A program made the position numbers and the translations under genes. This document shows positions 31,592 through 43,063 of a stretch of DNA of 64,000 nt, piece by piece (position 1 is the first letter of the stretch; the number at the start of each line of letters is the position of its first letter). The DNA is from Diphasiastrum complanatum. Taxonomy: Eukaryota; Streptophyta; Lycopodiopsida; Lycopodiales; Lycopodiaceae. Location of the stretch: NCBI GenBank assembly GCA_029204225.1, contig CM055111.1, positions 43,836,815 to 43,900,814 on the forward strand. The letters are read 5' to 3'. The notes beneath the pieces were generated by a model. That model had not been told where the DNA came from. It made no database searches and was given only the letters and a program-made list of their open reading frames with translations.

Positions 31592-33607
31592 TCACCATAT
31601 CCATGATAGTGCCTCCTTGATGTTGACTTCTTTGATGAACTTGAGAGCTTTGCACCACTTGATCACTTTTTCCATTGATTTGTTCCATCCTTGAAACATA
31701 TGGTTGATCCAAAAGCTCAAAAATAGCTGAAATTCCATGAGAAAATAAAGAGTCCTTCTTGACTCATAAGGATCACAAAGATCCAACATCATGTTACCAA
31801 GATCTCGAGAATTTGGCTCATCAACATTGGCAAGACTATGCATGCTATAATAACCAAGAGTTCGCATCATATCTTCATGCTTGATTTCCATTCTAATCTC
31901 AGATCTAATGAGGCTAAATACTTTATTATGGAGATAAGTGTCCTTAGAGGATGATTCACTTACTCTCATAAAGAGTTTACAATTTGCCTCAATACATGAA
32001 AAAAGACAAATTTTCATACTATGAATGAGCAAATCACTCTTGCTCTTGCAAGATTCAAGAGCATACATTTGATGAAATAACCATTTGCTTTCTAATTGAT
32101 CTAAAATCAATTTGAAATCATTAAGAACATCAACTATGTTCTCAAGAGAGACACCATACTCAACTAGTATTGCTTTACTCCAACTTTGAGTTGCAAAAGT
32201 CTCACCAAAGCAAATTGATTCACCAAATGACATATGAGAAGAAAGCATAAGATCTATACCACTTGAAATGTGCTCCTCTTTCCCTTGAAATGTGAGCCAT
32301 ATGAGCTCAACCATGTCTCTTGATATTCTTCTTGGAATCATAACTTGAGAAGGACTCTCCTCCTCAATCCTTGGCACACTTGAACCTTGAGATGACTCCT
32401 TAAGATCAACTTCTTGGTGCTCCTCCTTGATGAAAATCCGAGACCTCCATGTCTCATAATGATCACAATAAACATGACCATACATTGTGCACTTTCTATG
32501 ATCAACAATATTACTTATGCTAGAACCATAAGTCCAAAAATCACCACAACTTGACATGATTTTTCTAATATTGAAATCAAGAACTATTTCCATCTCAATA
32601 AGGCTAACTACTTGCTTATGGATATAAGTGTCCACTTTGGATGCTTCACTTATTCTCATAAGAAGTTTACAACTTGCCTTTAAAATTGAAAATTTACAAC
32701 TTTCAACATTATGAATGAACAGATCATTCATGATCTTATTGAAAGCAAAAGAAAATACATCATGAAGACATTTCCATTTCCTTGTCTTTATACTCAATGT
32801 AAGTTTACAAGGAAAACATGCTTTGCTATCTATTAAGGCATCACACTCAACTAGTATTGCCTTAATCCACATTTGAGATACAAAAATCTCTTCAAAGCAA
32901 AATAGTTCTTCAAAAGATGTCATGAGAGCATAAATGGAACTATTTTCATTTTGTGATTGCTCCTCCTTAATTTTGCTTGGTTTCTCTTGGATCATAACAA
33001 TAACTTTGAACTTATCCAAAGTTCCAAACAAAATGCTTTCCAAGAACATGAAATAAATCCAAGTGACATTCATGAAAGAAACATCTTTCTTTGCATCTTG
33101 AACCAAACAATGCACTTCCAAATGAAAAACTTCTAGAGGTTTGAAATGTGTGGTGATGGATTTTTGAAGACAACTCTTGTAAGTCCTTGTGAGACTCCAA
33201 GCCTCATGCATCTTTCCACAAAGGAAACACATTTCCTTAGATTTGTCCTTCTTGCCTTTGCATTTTGCACTTGAATCTCCATCCTTCACCTCGGCCCCCT
33301 TGCTTTGGTTCTCCTTGGATGGATTGGTCTTCATTTTGTAGCATCTTGAGACAAAATGATCTCTCTTGCCACAAAGGTTGCATTTAGGATCCTTACTTGC
33401 CTCCAATAGGTTGCCACCTATTGATGCCATGATGAGGAAGTAAAACTTTGTGATATGACTTTTCAAAATGTAATTTGTGACTCTCAAGAAACTAGATTTG
33501 AACACATTCAACAATCTAGAAGGATCTACACAAGACAAATTTTGAATCATATCTCTTTTCAACCTAGTCAATTGGAAACTAATTTTTGCTTTGATCACTA
33601 AGACCAA
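31592..33607 (-). CDS. Gag-like zinc-knuckle protein of the young element, with an internal duplication
   Basis: An intact frame of 671 codons. An alternative ATG at 33430 (MASIGGNLLEASKDP) gives 612 codons and starts more like copia gag. One CCHC knuckle is canonical (C76-x2-C79-x4-H84-x4-C89, CNLCGKRDHFVSRC). A second is degenerate (CFLCGKMH..., from C127). Both sit in a Lys/Ser-rich region, as in copia nucleocapsid. Residues ~228-395 and ~453-625 are diverged copies of each other: compare WIKAILVE with WSKAILVE, SCKLLMRISEASKVDTYIH with NCKLFMRVSESSSKDTYLH, and CDHYETWRSRIF with CDPYESRRTLYF. I see no DSG protease, no HHCC/DDE integrase and no YVDD. The knuckles suggest RNA binding; the role of the repeats is unknown. 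Confidence 0.75.
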   Translation of the reverse strand: MVLVIKAKISFQLTRLKRDMIQNLSCVDPSRLLNVFKSSFLRVTNYILKSHITKFYFLIMASIGGNLLEASKDPKCNLCGKRDHFVSRCYKMKTNPSKENQSKGAEVKDGDSSAKCKGKKDKSKEMCFLCGKMHEAWSLTRTYKSCLQKSITTHFKPLEVFHLEVHCLVQDAKKDVSFMNVTWIYFMFLESILFGTLDKFKVIVMIQEKPSKIKEEQSQNENSSIYALMTSFEELFCFEEIFVSQMWIKAILVECDALIDSKACFPCKLTLSIKTRKWKCLHDVFSFAFNKIMNDLFIHNVESCKFSILKASCKLLMRISEASKVDTYIHKQVVSLIEMEIVLDFNIRKIMSSCGDFWTYGSSISNIVDHRKCTMYGHVYCDHYETWRSRIFIKEEHQEVDLKESSQGSSVPRIEEESPSQVMIPRRISRDMVELIWLTFQGKEEHISSGIDLMLSSHMSFGESICFGETFATQSWSKAILVEYGVSLENIVDVLNDFKLILDQLESKWLFHQMYALESCKSKSDLLIHSMKICLFSCIEANCKLFMRVSESSSKDTYLHNKVFSLIRSEIRMEIKHEDMMRTLGYYSMHSLANVDEPNSRDLGNMMLDLCDPYESRRTLYFLMEFQLFLSFWINHMFQGWNKSMEKVIKWCKALKFIKEVNIKEALSWIW

Positions 33608-35434
33608 AGCACTCTATCAAATCACAAAAATCAGATTCAAACACCCCTATTGGACTCAACAAACACCAATGACTCTTTCTTTTGAGAGTTGGAATGGATT
33701 TGAAAAGATTTGACTCCTAGATTTTTCTTTTCTCTTGACTAGTTCACTCAACTTTTGATATTCTTGAACAAAGGATGGGTTTTGTTTCAAATACTTGAAA
33801 ATCAAACTCAATCACTTCTTTTGGACTCACTCTTGACCCAAATAATCTCACTCTTAAGATTTTGATTGAATTTGATTTGATTCGACAACAAATTAAACCA
33901 CTAACTTTCACAAAAAAAAATGATCTACACTAGATCACATAAACTTGACATGTATACTTGATTCAAACACACAAAGATCAGATCCAATCACGCCTTTTGG
34001 AATCCTCTTGACCCAAATAATCTCACTCTTGAGATTTGGAATGGACATGAAATGGTTTGATAACAATCTATGTCAATAATTTTTCACCAAGCTTAAAAAT
34101 TAGACATCTAGAGATTCACAAAGATCCCAACCATGTATGAACACTCAAATATGGACTCCTCCTTGTTCTATACTCCCAATGGGATCACAACTTGACCCTC
34201 ACCCTCTCACAAAGAAAGTTGAATTAGAACTTATTTGAGTTTCATACATACAATGTCAAATTGTGCTCAAAAATTGAATTCATTCACCCCTATTGGACTC
34301 CACCAAGTACCAATGACTCTACCTCTTTAGAGTTGGAATGAAATTCAAAAATGTGATACTTCTCTCTCACTAAGATATGTGCTTACAAAGAGCTAATGCC
34401 ACTTAGCAAGATTTGATCACAATGAAGGAGACAATTTTTCCACCAAAGTCAAGAAATGAGTTACTAGAACTTGCCCTCTACAAAGGAAGGAACTCTTAGG
34501 ATTTTTGGATCAAACACTACACATGTGACTTACACACCTCTATGACTCTCTTTCAAGCCAAACAAAACTCAACTCTTTGAGTAGGAGTGGAACAATGTGA
34601 CTTAGATCTCAAAAATCACTTCTAGAACTCTCCAACAATGCTTATCACTTGTATTGGTAGATTTTGCCTTTATGAGTGTTTGTGCTCTAGAAATTCACTT
34701 AAGATTTCACTTGGAGGACTTATCCAAGGCTGACTTCTAGCACTTAGATGCTTCTAGTCTCAACCCTTTCACTCTTGAACACATCTAGAGTGAAGATACA
34801 ATGGATTTCAATCTCTTCCCTTGCAAATCACTCCTTAATCTATGGTTTTTGGCAATCTTTCACTCTCAACTTTAATGCACACCCAAAGCATATGAAGATC
34901 AGCTTTAATGTACTGTAATAAAGATTCAAATCATCTATATGATTGATCTATACCAAGAACAAATCAAAGGAATAGAAACAATGCATTACAAAGCTTGAAA
35001 AATGCACTAGATTGACTAGTTTTGGGTGTATGAGGCATTAAATGCACCAAAACTGAATTTTATTGCTCATAACAGGTTATGTACGGCCTCACACGTGTGT
35101 TAAGTACACATGAAGCCCACAAAAATATTTGGTACAAATATAATGATTCTATCTATCTATTCAAACTCGCTACCTCAAGATTAGCTAGTTTCCAAAAAAC
35201 CTGCTAGTTTGGGTGTATGAGTAAGATATAGCATCAAACTGAAAAATATAGCTCCAAAACTGGTACTGTACGTCCTCACACGTGTGAAGAGTAACCCTGC
35301 ATCCCACAACCAAGTTTGATGCACAAATATCAAGGCTAACTAACTCTTCAAACTCGCCCACTCAAGATTAGTGAGTTTTCTCAAAAAACTTGCCAATCTG
35401 GGTGTTGTTTAGATCAATGCTTTAATCTCTTGTA
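33608..35434 (-). repeat. Leader of the young element, with tandem repeats
   Basis: About 1.8 kb between primer site and ORF without coding sequence. 33640-34640 contains several related paragraphs (CACCCCTATTGGACTC, CCAATGACTCT, GAGAGTTGGAATGG) in irregular tandem. 35016-35395 holds two copies of a ~187-bp unit starting TTTGGGTGTATGAG and containing a CACACGTGTG palindrome, with a partial third. These may matter for RNA packaging or length, but that is unproven. Confidence 0.65.
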
Positions 35435-35450
35435 CTTGGCTCTGATACCA
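35435..35450 (-). promoter_or_regulatory. iMet primer binding site of the young element
   Basis: The minus strand reads TGGTATCAGAGCCAAG directly after the 5' LTR end, a long match to the initiator tRNA-Met 3' end. Confidence 0.9.
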
Positions 35451-36315
35451 TGTGAAATTTCAGAGAAATAAAGACCAAGAATGGATCTACATCAGATCCT
35501 CAAGAGGTTTTGGAAGCTAGATTACATGATCTACTAATCAACCAATGATTAGATCTAGAATTAGATCAATTCCCCATCAAAAATCTAGCAAGAACAACAA
35601 GCAAATGATTAAACTTGAGACCTACTGCCTTCACACGTGTGAAGAACAGTACCTGTACGGAATTACAGCAGAGAGTGAAGTACACAAGTGTTAGAAAGCA
35701 ATAGAACCATAAAATCACAACACAAATATGAGAATACTCAAGATATGCCTCCAAAACCAAGATCTTGCCTCATTGATTTCTCAAAGTGGATCCATCATGG
35801 ATTAAATACAAAAATCATCATACTCTCTCTCTAAGACACTTCCAGCACGTGTGAGACAGGTCATAGTGCTTATCCATATCCACTTTGGCTAAGATTCCAT
35901 TAATTTGCCACATCATCATTGGTGGCTAGTGTTGACCTTCTAGATTCCTACAAATTAGGAGATAGGTCCTACAATCTAGGAGATTTGACTTTTGACATGT
36001 ATGAAATCTATATACAATGGATCTGAACTTTCTATATGATATTTCACACGTGGGAGACCACTCCTACCCATGTGATATAGCATTTTCTACCACTAGAATG
36101 GTGCCAAGTGTCATAATACTACTAAACTAGTTTTTGGCCAATTTAGCCACTAGTTTCCAATTTAAATGATATGTACAACATTTATGATCTATCTAAATGA
36201 CTTAGGCATAGATTTCACACGTGGGAACAGGCTCCACACATGTCTAATGATGATAGGTACAAGTCATTATGGTATTTACAAGATTTAACCAAGTTAGCTT
36301 TTGCCAATTTTAACA
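35451..36315 (-). repeat. 5' LTR of the young element
   Basis: An apparently identical partner of 30610-31474. It should carry the promoter. CACGTG-type palindromes occur in TCACACGTGTGA, CAGCACGTGTGAG and two CACACGTGGGA contexts. No clear TATA box was pinned down. Confidence 0.95.
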
Positions 36316-36320
36316 TTTTT
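36316..36320. repeat. Target-site duplication, right copy
   Basis: TTTTT immediately after the 5' LTR, matching 30605-30609. Confidence 0.65.
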
Positions 36321-36759
36321 GGCTTTGGACATTCATATAAATATATTTTTCAAACTTATTTCATTCAAAATGACCTACCCACCTCGGAAAATTTGCAAAG
36401 TGTCTTGGTTTATAAGGAGCATCAAGTATAATATGTCAATCTCATGTTTTTTTGTGGGAGCGTGAGCTATTGCAGTGATCCATGTTTAGGCAGAATGTTG
36501 CCATGTCCTAGCCCAAGCTATGGCAAAAGTTTTTGCTATGTGTAGGCCTAGCCAGGCCTTTTGTAGCTTAATGAATCACATTCTATGATTTTAAATGCAG
36601 TATAAAATATAGGTCCTCCATAAAGATCAAAATAAGTGATAATACACTGTTTTGATATTTTATACAGTGAAATAGATAAATCACCTGGTCATCCAAAGAT
36701 GTTTCAATCTGGCAGCCAGTACCGCCAATGTTAACGATTTAGACGATTCATACCAAAGA
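36321..36759. other. Unassigned DNA
   Basis: No gene or repeat recognised. It should be the original right flank of the young element's target. Confidence 0.4.
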
Positions 36760-37133
36760 TAGGATTACGATACTTTTTAAGTTATCTGCTATTCATATAC
36801 AACCAAGTTGTATTATCACAGCTGGCTCGAACCGATCAAACAATCAATTTACACAACCAAATTGACTCAATATAAGTTTCCAATATTATACATCCTCATG
36901 TTCCGACATGGTACCTAAGCACTATTATACATCCTCATGTTCCAACATGGTACCTACGCACTATAAGATAGGATTATGATACTTTCCAAGTTATCTGCTA
37001 TTCATATACAACCAAGTTGTATTATCACAGCTGGCTCAAATTGATCAAACAATCAATTTACAAAACCAAAATGACTCGATATAAGTTTCCAATATTATAC
37101 ATCCTCATGTTCCGACATGGTACCTAAGCACTA
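36760..37133. repeat. Tandem duplication, ~203-bp unit
   Basis: Two copies of a unit running from GATAGGATTACGATAC to the GACATGGTACCTAAGCACTA block. A ~36-base sub-block (TATACATCCTCATGTTCC) occurs a third time, twice in a row at the end of the first unit. Non-coding. Confidence 0.8.
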
Positions 37134-38326
<1,193 letters not shown>

Positions 38327-38720
38327 TAGTAGGGTACTATTATTGTATAAACAAAAACTTCATTTTATCATGTATTTGATGTTTGATCAACATCTTATTG
38401 AGTTTGTATCTCTTTCATTGAGTAGGTGTTGATTTTCTACATTGCAAATGGTGTAAATTGTGTTGGCTTTCTTAACCAAAGTTCAAGGGATGTTTTTGGA
38501 TCTTAATGATATGAAATTATTCAAATAGTAGGGTACTGTTATTGTATGGACAACAACTTCATTTTATCATTTTGATGTTTGATCAGTATCTTATTGAGTT
38601 TGTATCTCTTTCATTGAGTAGATGCTGATTTTTTACATTGCAAATGGTGTAAATTGTGTTGGCTTCTTAACCAAAGATCAAGAGATGATTTGGATCTTAA
38701 ATGGTCTAAAATTCTTCACA
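38327..38720 (+). repeat. LTR end containing a ~199-bp tandem duplication
   Basis: Two copies of a unit beginning ATAGTAGGGTACT and including CATTGCAAATGGTGTAAATT lie head to tail, diverged by substitutions and small indels. The second ends ATTCTTCACA directly before a primer site, so the pair forms the 3' end of an LTR. Confidence 0.7.
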
Positions 38721-38732
38721 TGGTATCAGAGC
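38721..38732 (+). promoter_or_regulatory. iMet primer binding site
   Basis: TGGTATCAGAGC follows the LTR end CTTCACA, the same arrangement as in the young element. Confidence 0.75.
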
Positions 38733-39321
38733 TCTTGTGTTGTAGGTTATGGAAGTACAACCACATTTAGCAAAGATTTGGAGGAGCTTCTATCTCTACT
38801 AGAGCATCTAGAATAGTTTCTACTCAAAAATCAAGAATTTTGCATGTGTAGAATTGATCTTTTGTAGGTCAAAACTCAATTTAGGTTTATGAACTTGAAG
38901 TAGGCCGATTTCACACATGTGTAACTGGAATTGGACGATTTTAATTGCATTTGGAAAGCTTCATTAGAGGTACAAGATTCTATATCAAGATTTTTGCAAT
39001 TGCATGTAGAATTTGAAAGATTCAATCTTTTGTGATTTTCTCAAAACCCTAATTCTGATTGGATCTCTATTTTTTGAAGTTTATGGACTTTAATAGAGCG
39101 TGTTTCAATCTTAGAAAGTAGCAAGATTCATTATAGTGTGTGTGGATCATAGGTTGATCAAAATTTCTTCATTCTATGTGTTGATTTGCTAGTGATAAGT
39201 GCTAAAAAGAATTAAGAGTTTCCATATCTTTGTGATTTATTTTTGAATACATTTGTTGTCATTCAAAAGAGTGCTTTGAGCATTGGAACAGGTTGAAAGG
39301 AGAAGGTGAGGCCACTTCAAC

Positions 39322-39531
39322 ATGGCTACAAGTGGAGGCTTTGTGTTGGAGATCAATGATAGGCTTACCTCAATCAATTATTCTACTTGGAAGGTGAGGA
39401 TGGAGTCAGACAAGTTCAAGGGCAAAGACAAAGGCAGATCAAAGGGTCAAGACCAAGGTGAGCCTTTCTCTTTTGTTAGTAAGAAGAAAGATAGGTCAAA
39501 GTTAAAATGCTTCTATTGTGGAATGAAGTAA
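39322..39531 (+). pseudogene. Internally deleted copia gag
   Basis: 70 codons. The start (MATSGGFVLEINDRLTSINY, then STWKVRMES) is a standard copia gag opening. It jumps directly into the Lys-rich region and a knuckle start (KCFYCGMK), where a TAA stops it. Most of the gag core is deleted. The junction style resembles the young element's ORF, which also goes from an MAS-type start straight to zinc knuckles. Confidence 0.65.
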
Positions 39532-39754
39532 TCAAAACATCATTCATATTATCAACGTGCAAACGGTGCAGATTATCAACATTGCAATTGATGTCTGTCA
39601 GCGCATTTATACCACAAGAAATTATATGTGGTTTGATACAAAATGACGTCTACTTATCAGCGATCATCGCTGGTTACTTGAGGAACGATATGATTCAAGC
39701 CATTTTGCAAAGTTTGTCTAAGAAAGGTACTTCTAATAATACTGTAGTCTGTAG

Positions 39755-41117
39755 TCACAACATGACTGAATCAGTTCGAAATAAAATTATTGTAGCATTT
39801 AATCGTGTGCATATTTTCAATCTCAAAGTTACAAAGCACGTCATAGGGAGATAGGACCAGCCGAATGTGATATCATGAAAAGAGTCGTGAACAATACCAA
39901 ATAACTGTAGCAAAATGTGAGCGTAGAACTGCTTCACATGGATAGTCTCAAAAATCCTATTACGATAGCATAAGGTAAAAAAAAGCTTCCCCTTGTTGCT
40001 TCTAGTGCTGAGTTGTAGTCGGACGACTGGATTTGTGACGATCTTCCTATTTTCCTCAAAACCCTGCATCCATATTAATCCCTGAAGAAGTTTAACTTTT
40101 TCACTGGTAGATCACTTTTTGAGCTACTGCCTTGTTCATCACTTCCCTAGTGGTAGTAAATTTTTTTTTCTTATACATGTCTTGCCCAGAAATGACCAAA
40201 GAAGGGTTGTTGAGATTAAATGAGCCACTTCTTTTATTGGAGTTTTGGAAGTACTTTGTCTTGAAAAGTGGAAAATCTAGGTCTTTTTAGGAGACGTTCG
40301 ATTTTCCGAATATGTTTGGCATCACCTAGGTTGGCAAGTAGTTTGGTATTAGGATCTTTGTATAACTCAATAGAGGCATCAAGCATGTGGGGCGGATGAA
40401 TAAGAAAGCAAGGTGGGCTTTGACTACATCTCTAGTCGGCTTGTGTAGCCAAACGAAAAAGGCATTGGCTTGATTTTGCAGAGAAACATCGGAGAAGAAT
40501 TTGTTGAGATTATTCATCATGAATCAAACTGCGTGGTCAAACCAAATAACAGAAGAGCTACTCTTGCATTTTTTACCACAATGACACTTGAAGAAGGGTC
40601 TTTTCCATTTCCATATGCGGGCTTGTTAGAGATGCATACGGTTGAGACCAGTTTCAAAGTGTCCTCTGACCTTGACCCAAGTTTGCTCGGAAGAACAACG
40701 TGAAGGCTCAAACTTGTTCATTCGTATGATGGTATCAAAAGCAATAGGAGTCTCTAGAGAAGAGTTTTTATGCAGAGCAGCAAGTTTACAGGTTTGTACT
40801 TCTTTCTGGGTGAGGTGAGTAAGCAAGGTTCAAAGTTCAATAGGTATGTGGGCAAGGAAATTCACAGTGGGGAGGCTCCAGAGTTTGAAGGAAGTAAGGG
40901 CAGATTTGAATTCAATTGTATTGCTGGGGACCATAGGGATTCGGCAACTTTTGCATTGGTAGAATTCGTAAGCAGATTGGTCACCAATGTCACAAATTTT
41001 CTGGGAGAATTGCTCAAGCTGTGATGCGCTATCCTCATCAAGATCATCAACAAAGACAAGCAGGTGTGGAGATAAAGGTGCATGAAGGAGTGGCAATCTT
41101 AGTAGAAGCAGTACCAT
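39755..41117 (-). pseudogene. Unidentified decayed coding-like region
   Basis: Successive minus-strand frames (41117-40830, 40826-40626, 40711-40517, 40520-40326, 40069-39755) hand over to one another with little gap, as expected of one long frame broken by indels. Composition is protein-like, with Cys pairs (CKSCRIP) and segments such as SASQLEQFSQKICDIG and RIFETIHVKQFYAHILL. There are no retrotransposon motifs and no obvious introns, so a processed pseudogene is possible. I do not recognise the family. Confidence 0.35.
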
Positions 41118-41189
41118 TTTCTTTTTCTAGATATTCAAAAACTTTTCTGATGTGTGAGTTAAAAAACCTCTCCTCTTTTTGAAATTTTT

Positions 41190-41365
41190 TCGCAAGCGTG
41201 GAAGAAGGTGCAAGCCAAGGAGATCAAGCTCCATCATGTGTCATCATCCTAATGTGTTGATGATATTTTAACCAAACCATTGCCAAACGACTCATTTAAA
41301 AAGTTGTGATATGCACTTGGTGTTGTAGATAGATGTACACTAGATTTGCCAAGCTAGATTTTGAG
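41190..41365 (+). pseudogene. C-terminal end of copia RNase H
   Basis: The plus strand reads VQAKEIKLHHVSSS, then VDDILTKPLPNDSFKKL with stops, the classic end of copia pol. It lies immediately upstream of an LTR start (TGTTAAAATTG) like that of the young element, linking a copia pol to this LTR family. Confidence 0.65.
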
Positions 41366-41950
41366 TGTTAAAATTGTCAAAATCCTAGCTTTGATCTATG
41401 ATTATTTGTGTATAACTTGATCCCACACGTATGGAGCTTGTTCCACGTGGATGTTAGGCCTAAATGCATTTGTTTCTAGTTAGATAGAAAAAGTCTTGAT
41501 TGACACACGTGTGAACTAGTGAAAAGCTAGTCAAGCTGAAAATGGTTATTTGGCACCATATTACTAGTTGATCAAGCATACCCATGTGAATAATGGAGGC
41601 TTCCCATGTGTGAGAGGCTATTCCCATGTGTGTACATATTTGGAAAATATCAGTAAATAATCGTAGGAGTTGATTTTGCAAATTCCTAAATGTTAGGAAA
41701 ATTACCTCAAATCAAGGAAAATCATGGTGAGGCAATGGCATCAATCTAGGAATCAAAGATGTGGGTGCTTATCTAGCATTGATTGGTGGATCTGAAGTGA
41801 TGTGGCATTTCCCACACGTGCCAGGCCTGCTGAGTCAACATATCAGGTCGAAATGTACTTGATCTATATATAGATCATCATTGTGAATATCAAATTTGAT
41901 GAGAGATCTTGATTTTGAGACAAATCCATGTTGTTTTCACCATTTGTGTT
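41366..41950 (+). mobile_element. LTR related to the young element's LTR, first part
   Basis: It starts TGTTAAAATTGTCAAAATCC and follows the young LTR's order of landmarks: CACACGT/CCACGTGG box, CACGTGTGAACTAG, a long middle, a CACACGTGCCAGG box, TTGTGTT. It is much diverged. It is cut at 41950 by the chromovirus insertion and resumes at 46991. Confidence 0.65.
41883..41950. repeat. 68-bp direct duplication flanking the chromovirus, left copy
   Basis: Identical by eye to 46923-46990. It starts GTGAATATCAAATTTGATG and ends CACCATTTGTGTT. It belongs to the host LTR and was duplicated at the insertion. Confidence 0.9.
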
Positions 41951-41955
41951 TATAG

Positions 41956-42333
41956 ATGTTAATGTTAATGTTTATAGATGGGTTACCAAAAGATTATCAA
42001 GTGGATGTTTGTAGGAACCATCCAAAAACCCTTGAAGATGCTATTAGGGCTGCAAAATACTTTGATGACACACCTAAGCCACCTAGGGGTCAACAGCCTA
42101 ATGAGCAGAAAAAAGGTTTTCAATTTAAGAGGAAGGATAGGGAAGTTGTTAATGAAACACATCCCAATTCCAACAATCCTAAGAAAAACAAGAAAAACTT
42201 TAAAAACCATCATGGTGGCAATGATAAAGCTGAAGCTCGTAAGAAGAACCTGTGCTTCAAGTGCAATGGCGAGGGTCACCTTGCACGTGATTGCTTCAAA
42301 AAACAAGCTTCAACCTCAAGTAATCTATCTTGA
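41956..42333 (+). pseudogene. Chromovirus gag C-terminal part
   Basis: It carries the end of the gag domain (FIDGLPKDYQVDVC) and a CCHC knuckle, CFKCNGEGHLARDC, then a stop. Everything N-terminal is missing at the insertion border. Confidence 0.8.
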
Positions 42334-42971
42334 AGAAATGAGATGGATGTTTATTTCCTTAGTTTTTGGTCCTAATGACCTTATTTGCATTAAAGGTAAA
42401 ATTAATGATCAAGTTGTTAATGTTCTTTTGATACGTGATCCACTCGTAACTTTATTAATGTAAATTTGGTGCAACGCTAAACCTTCCTACTTGAATAAGT
42501 GAGAAAAAATACCGTGTGACAATGGCATCGAAAAGTAATTCCGATTTGATGGATTTTATTAATCCTGATGTAGAATTACACATCCAGGATTATTCTGAAA
42601 AACTAGAATTCCATGCTGTTCAATTAGCTAATGTAGATATTGTTCTTGGGCAACAATGGCATTTTGATAAGAACAAATCATTGAGAATTGATTTTGTTGA
42701 GAAATCTTTATCTTTTATGCATGAGAATTCTTTAATTAAGATCAAGTCTAGTTTAAGTGTTGACACTAAAAATGTTAACCCTTATTCTAAACGAGAACTT
42801 AATTCTATTATGAAGAATTCTGATTTTAAAGTTTATTTATGTTTTCATAATGATATCATTTGCTGCAATGATGAAGAACTTAACATAAATGCCATGAATA
42901 TTTCAGTGAGAACACTACAAAATTTGAAGCCTATAATGAACTTAGGCAGGAATTCAATGATGTTTTTTTAG
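42334..42971 (+). pseudogene. Chromovirus protease region
   Basis: The conserved C-terminal part (VDIVLGQQWHFDKNKSLRID) is readable at about 42634-42693. The active-site DTG/DSG is not, and there are stops around 42461. Inactive. Confidence 0.65.
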
Positions 42972-43063
42972 ACCTTTCTGTAGGTTTACCACCAGAAAGG
43001 ACAGTTGATCATAAAATTGACCTAATTCCTGGAACAATTCCAATCGCACAGCGTCCTTATAGG

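Larger units (their letters stand above)
30610..36315 (-). mobile_element. Complete young non-autonomous LTR retrotransposon with a gag-like ORF
   Basis: A 5706-bp element on the minus strand: 5' LTR 36315-35451, iMet primer site 35450-35435, a leader with tandem repeats, one ORF (33607-31592), polypurine tract ~31490-31475, 3' LTR 31474-30610. The LTRs are 865 bp each, begin TGTTAAAATTGGC, end GAAATTTCACA, and show no difference by eye, implying very recent insertion. Primer site and 5-bp duplication suggest copia machinery. The ORF has only zinc knuckles and an unknown repeated region. Protease, integrase and RT are all absent, so it must move in trans, like the TR-GAG class. Its insertion target was a decayed copia gag. 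Confidence 0.9.

Noticed and set aside
38721..38732. TGGTATCAGAGC motifs as tRNA gene ends
   Set aside because: They sit right after LTR ends and have no tRNA body. They are primer binding sites.
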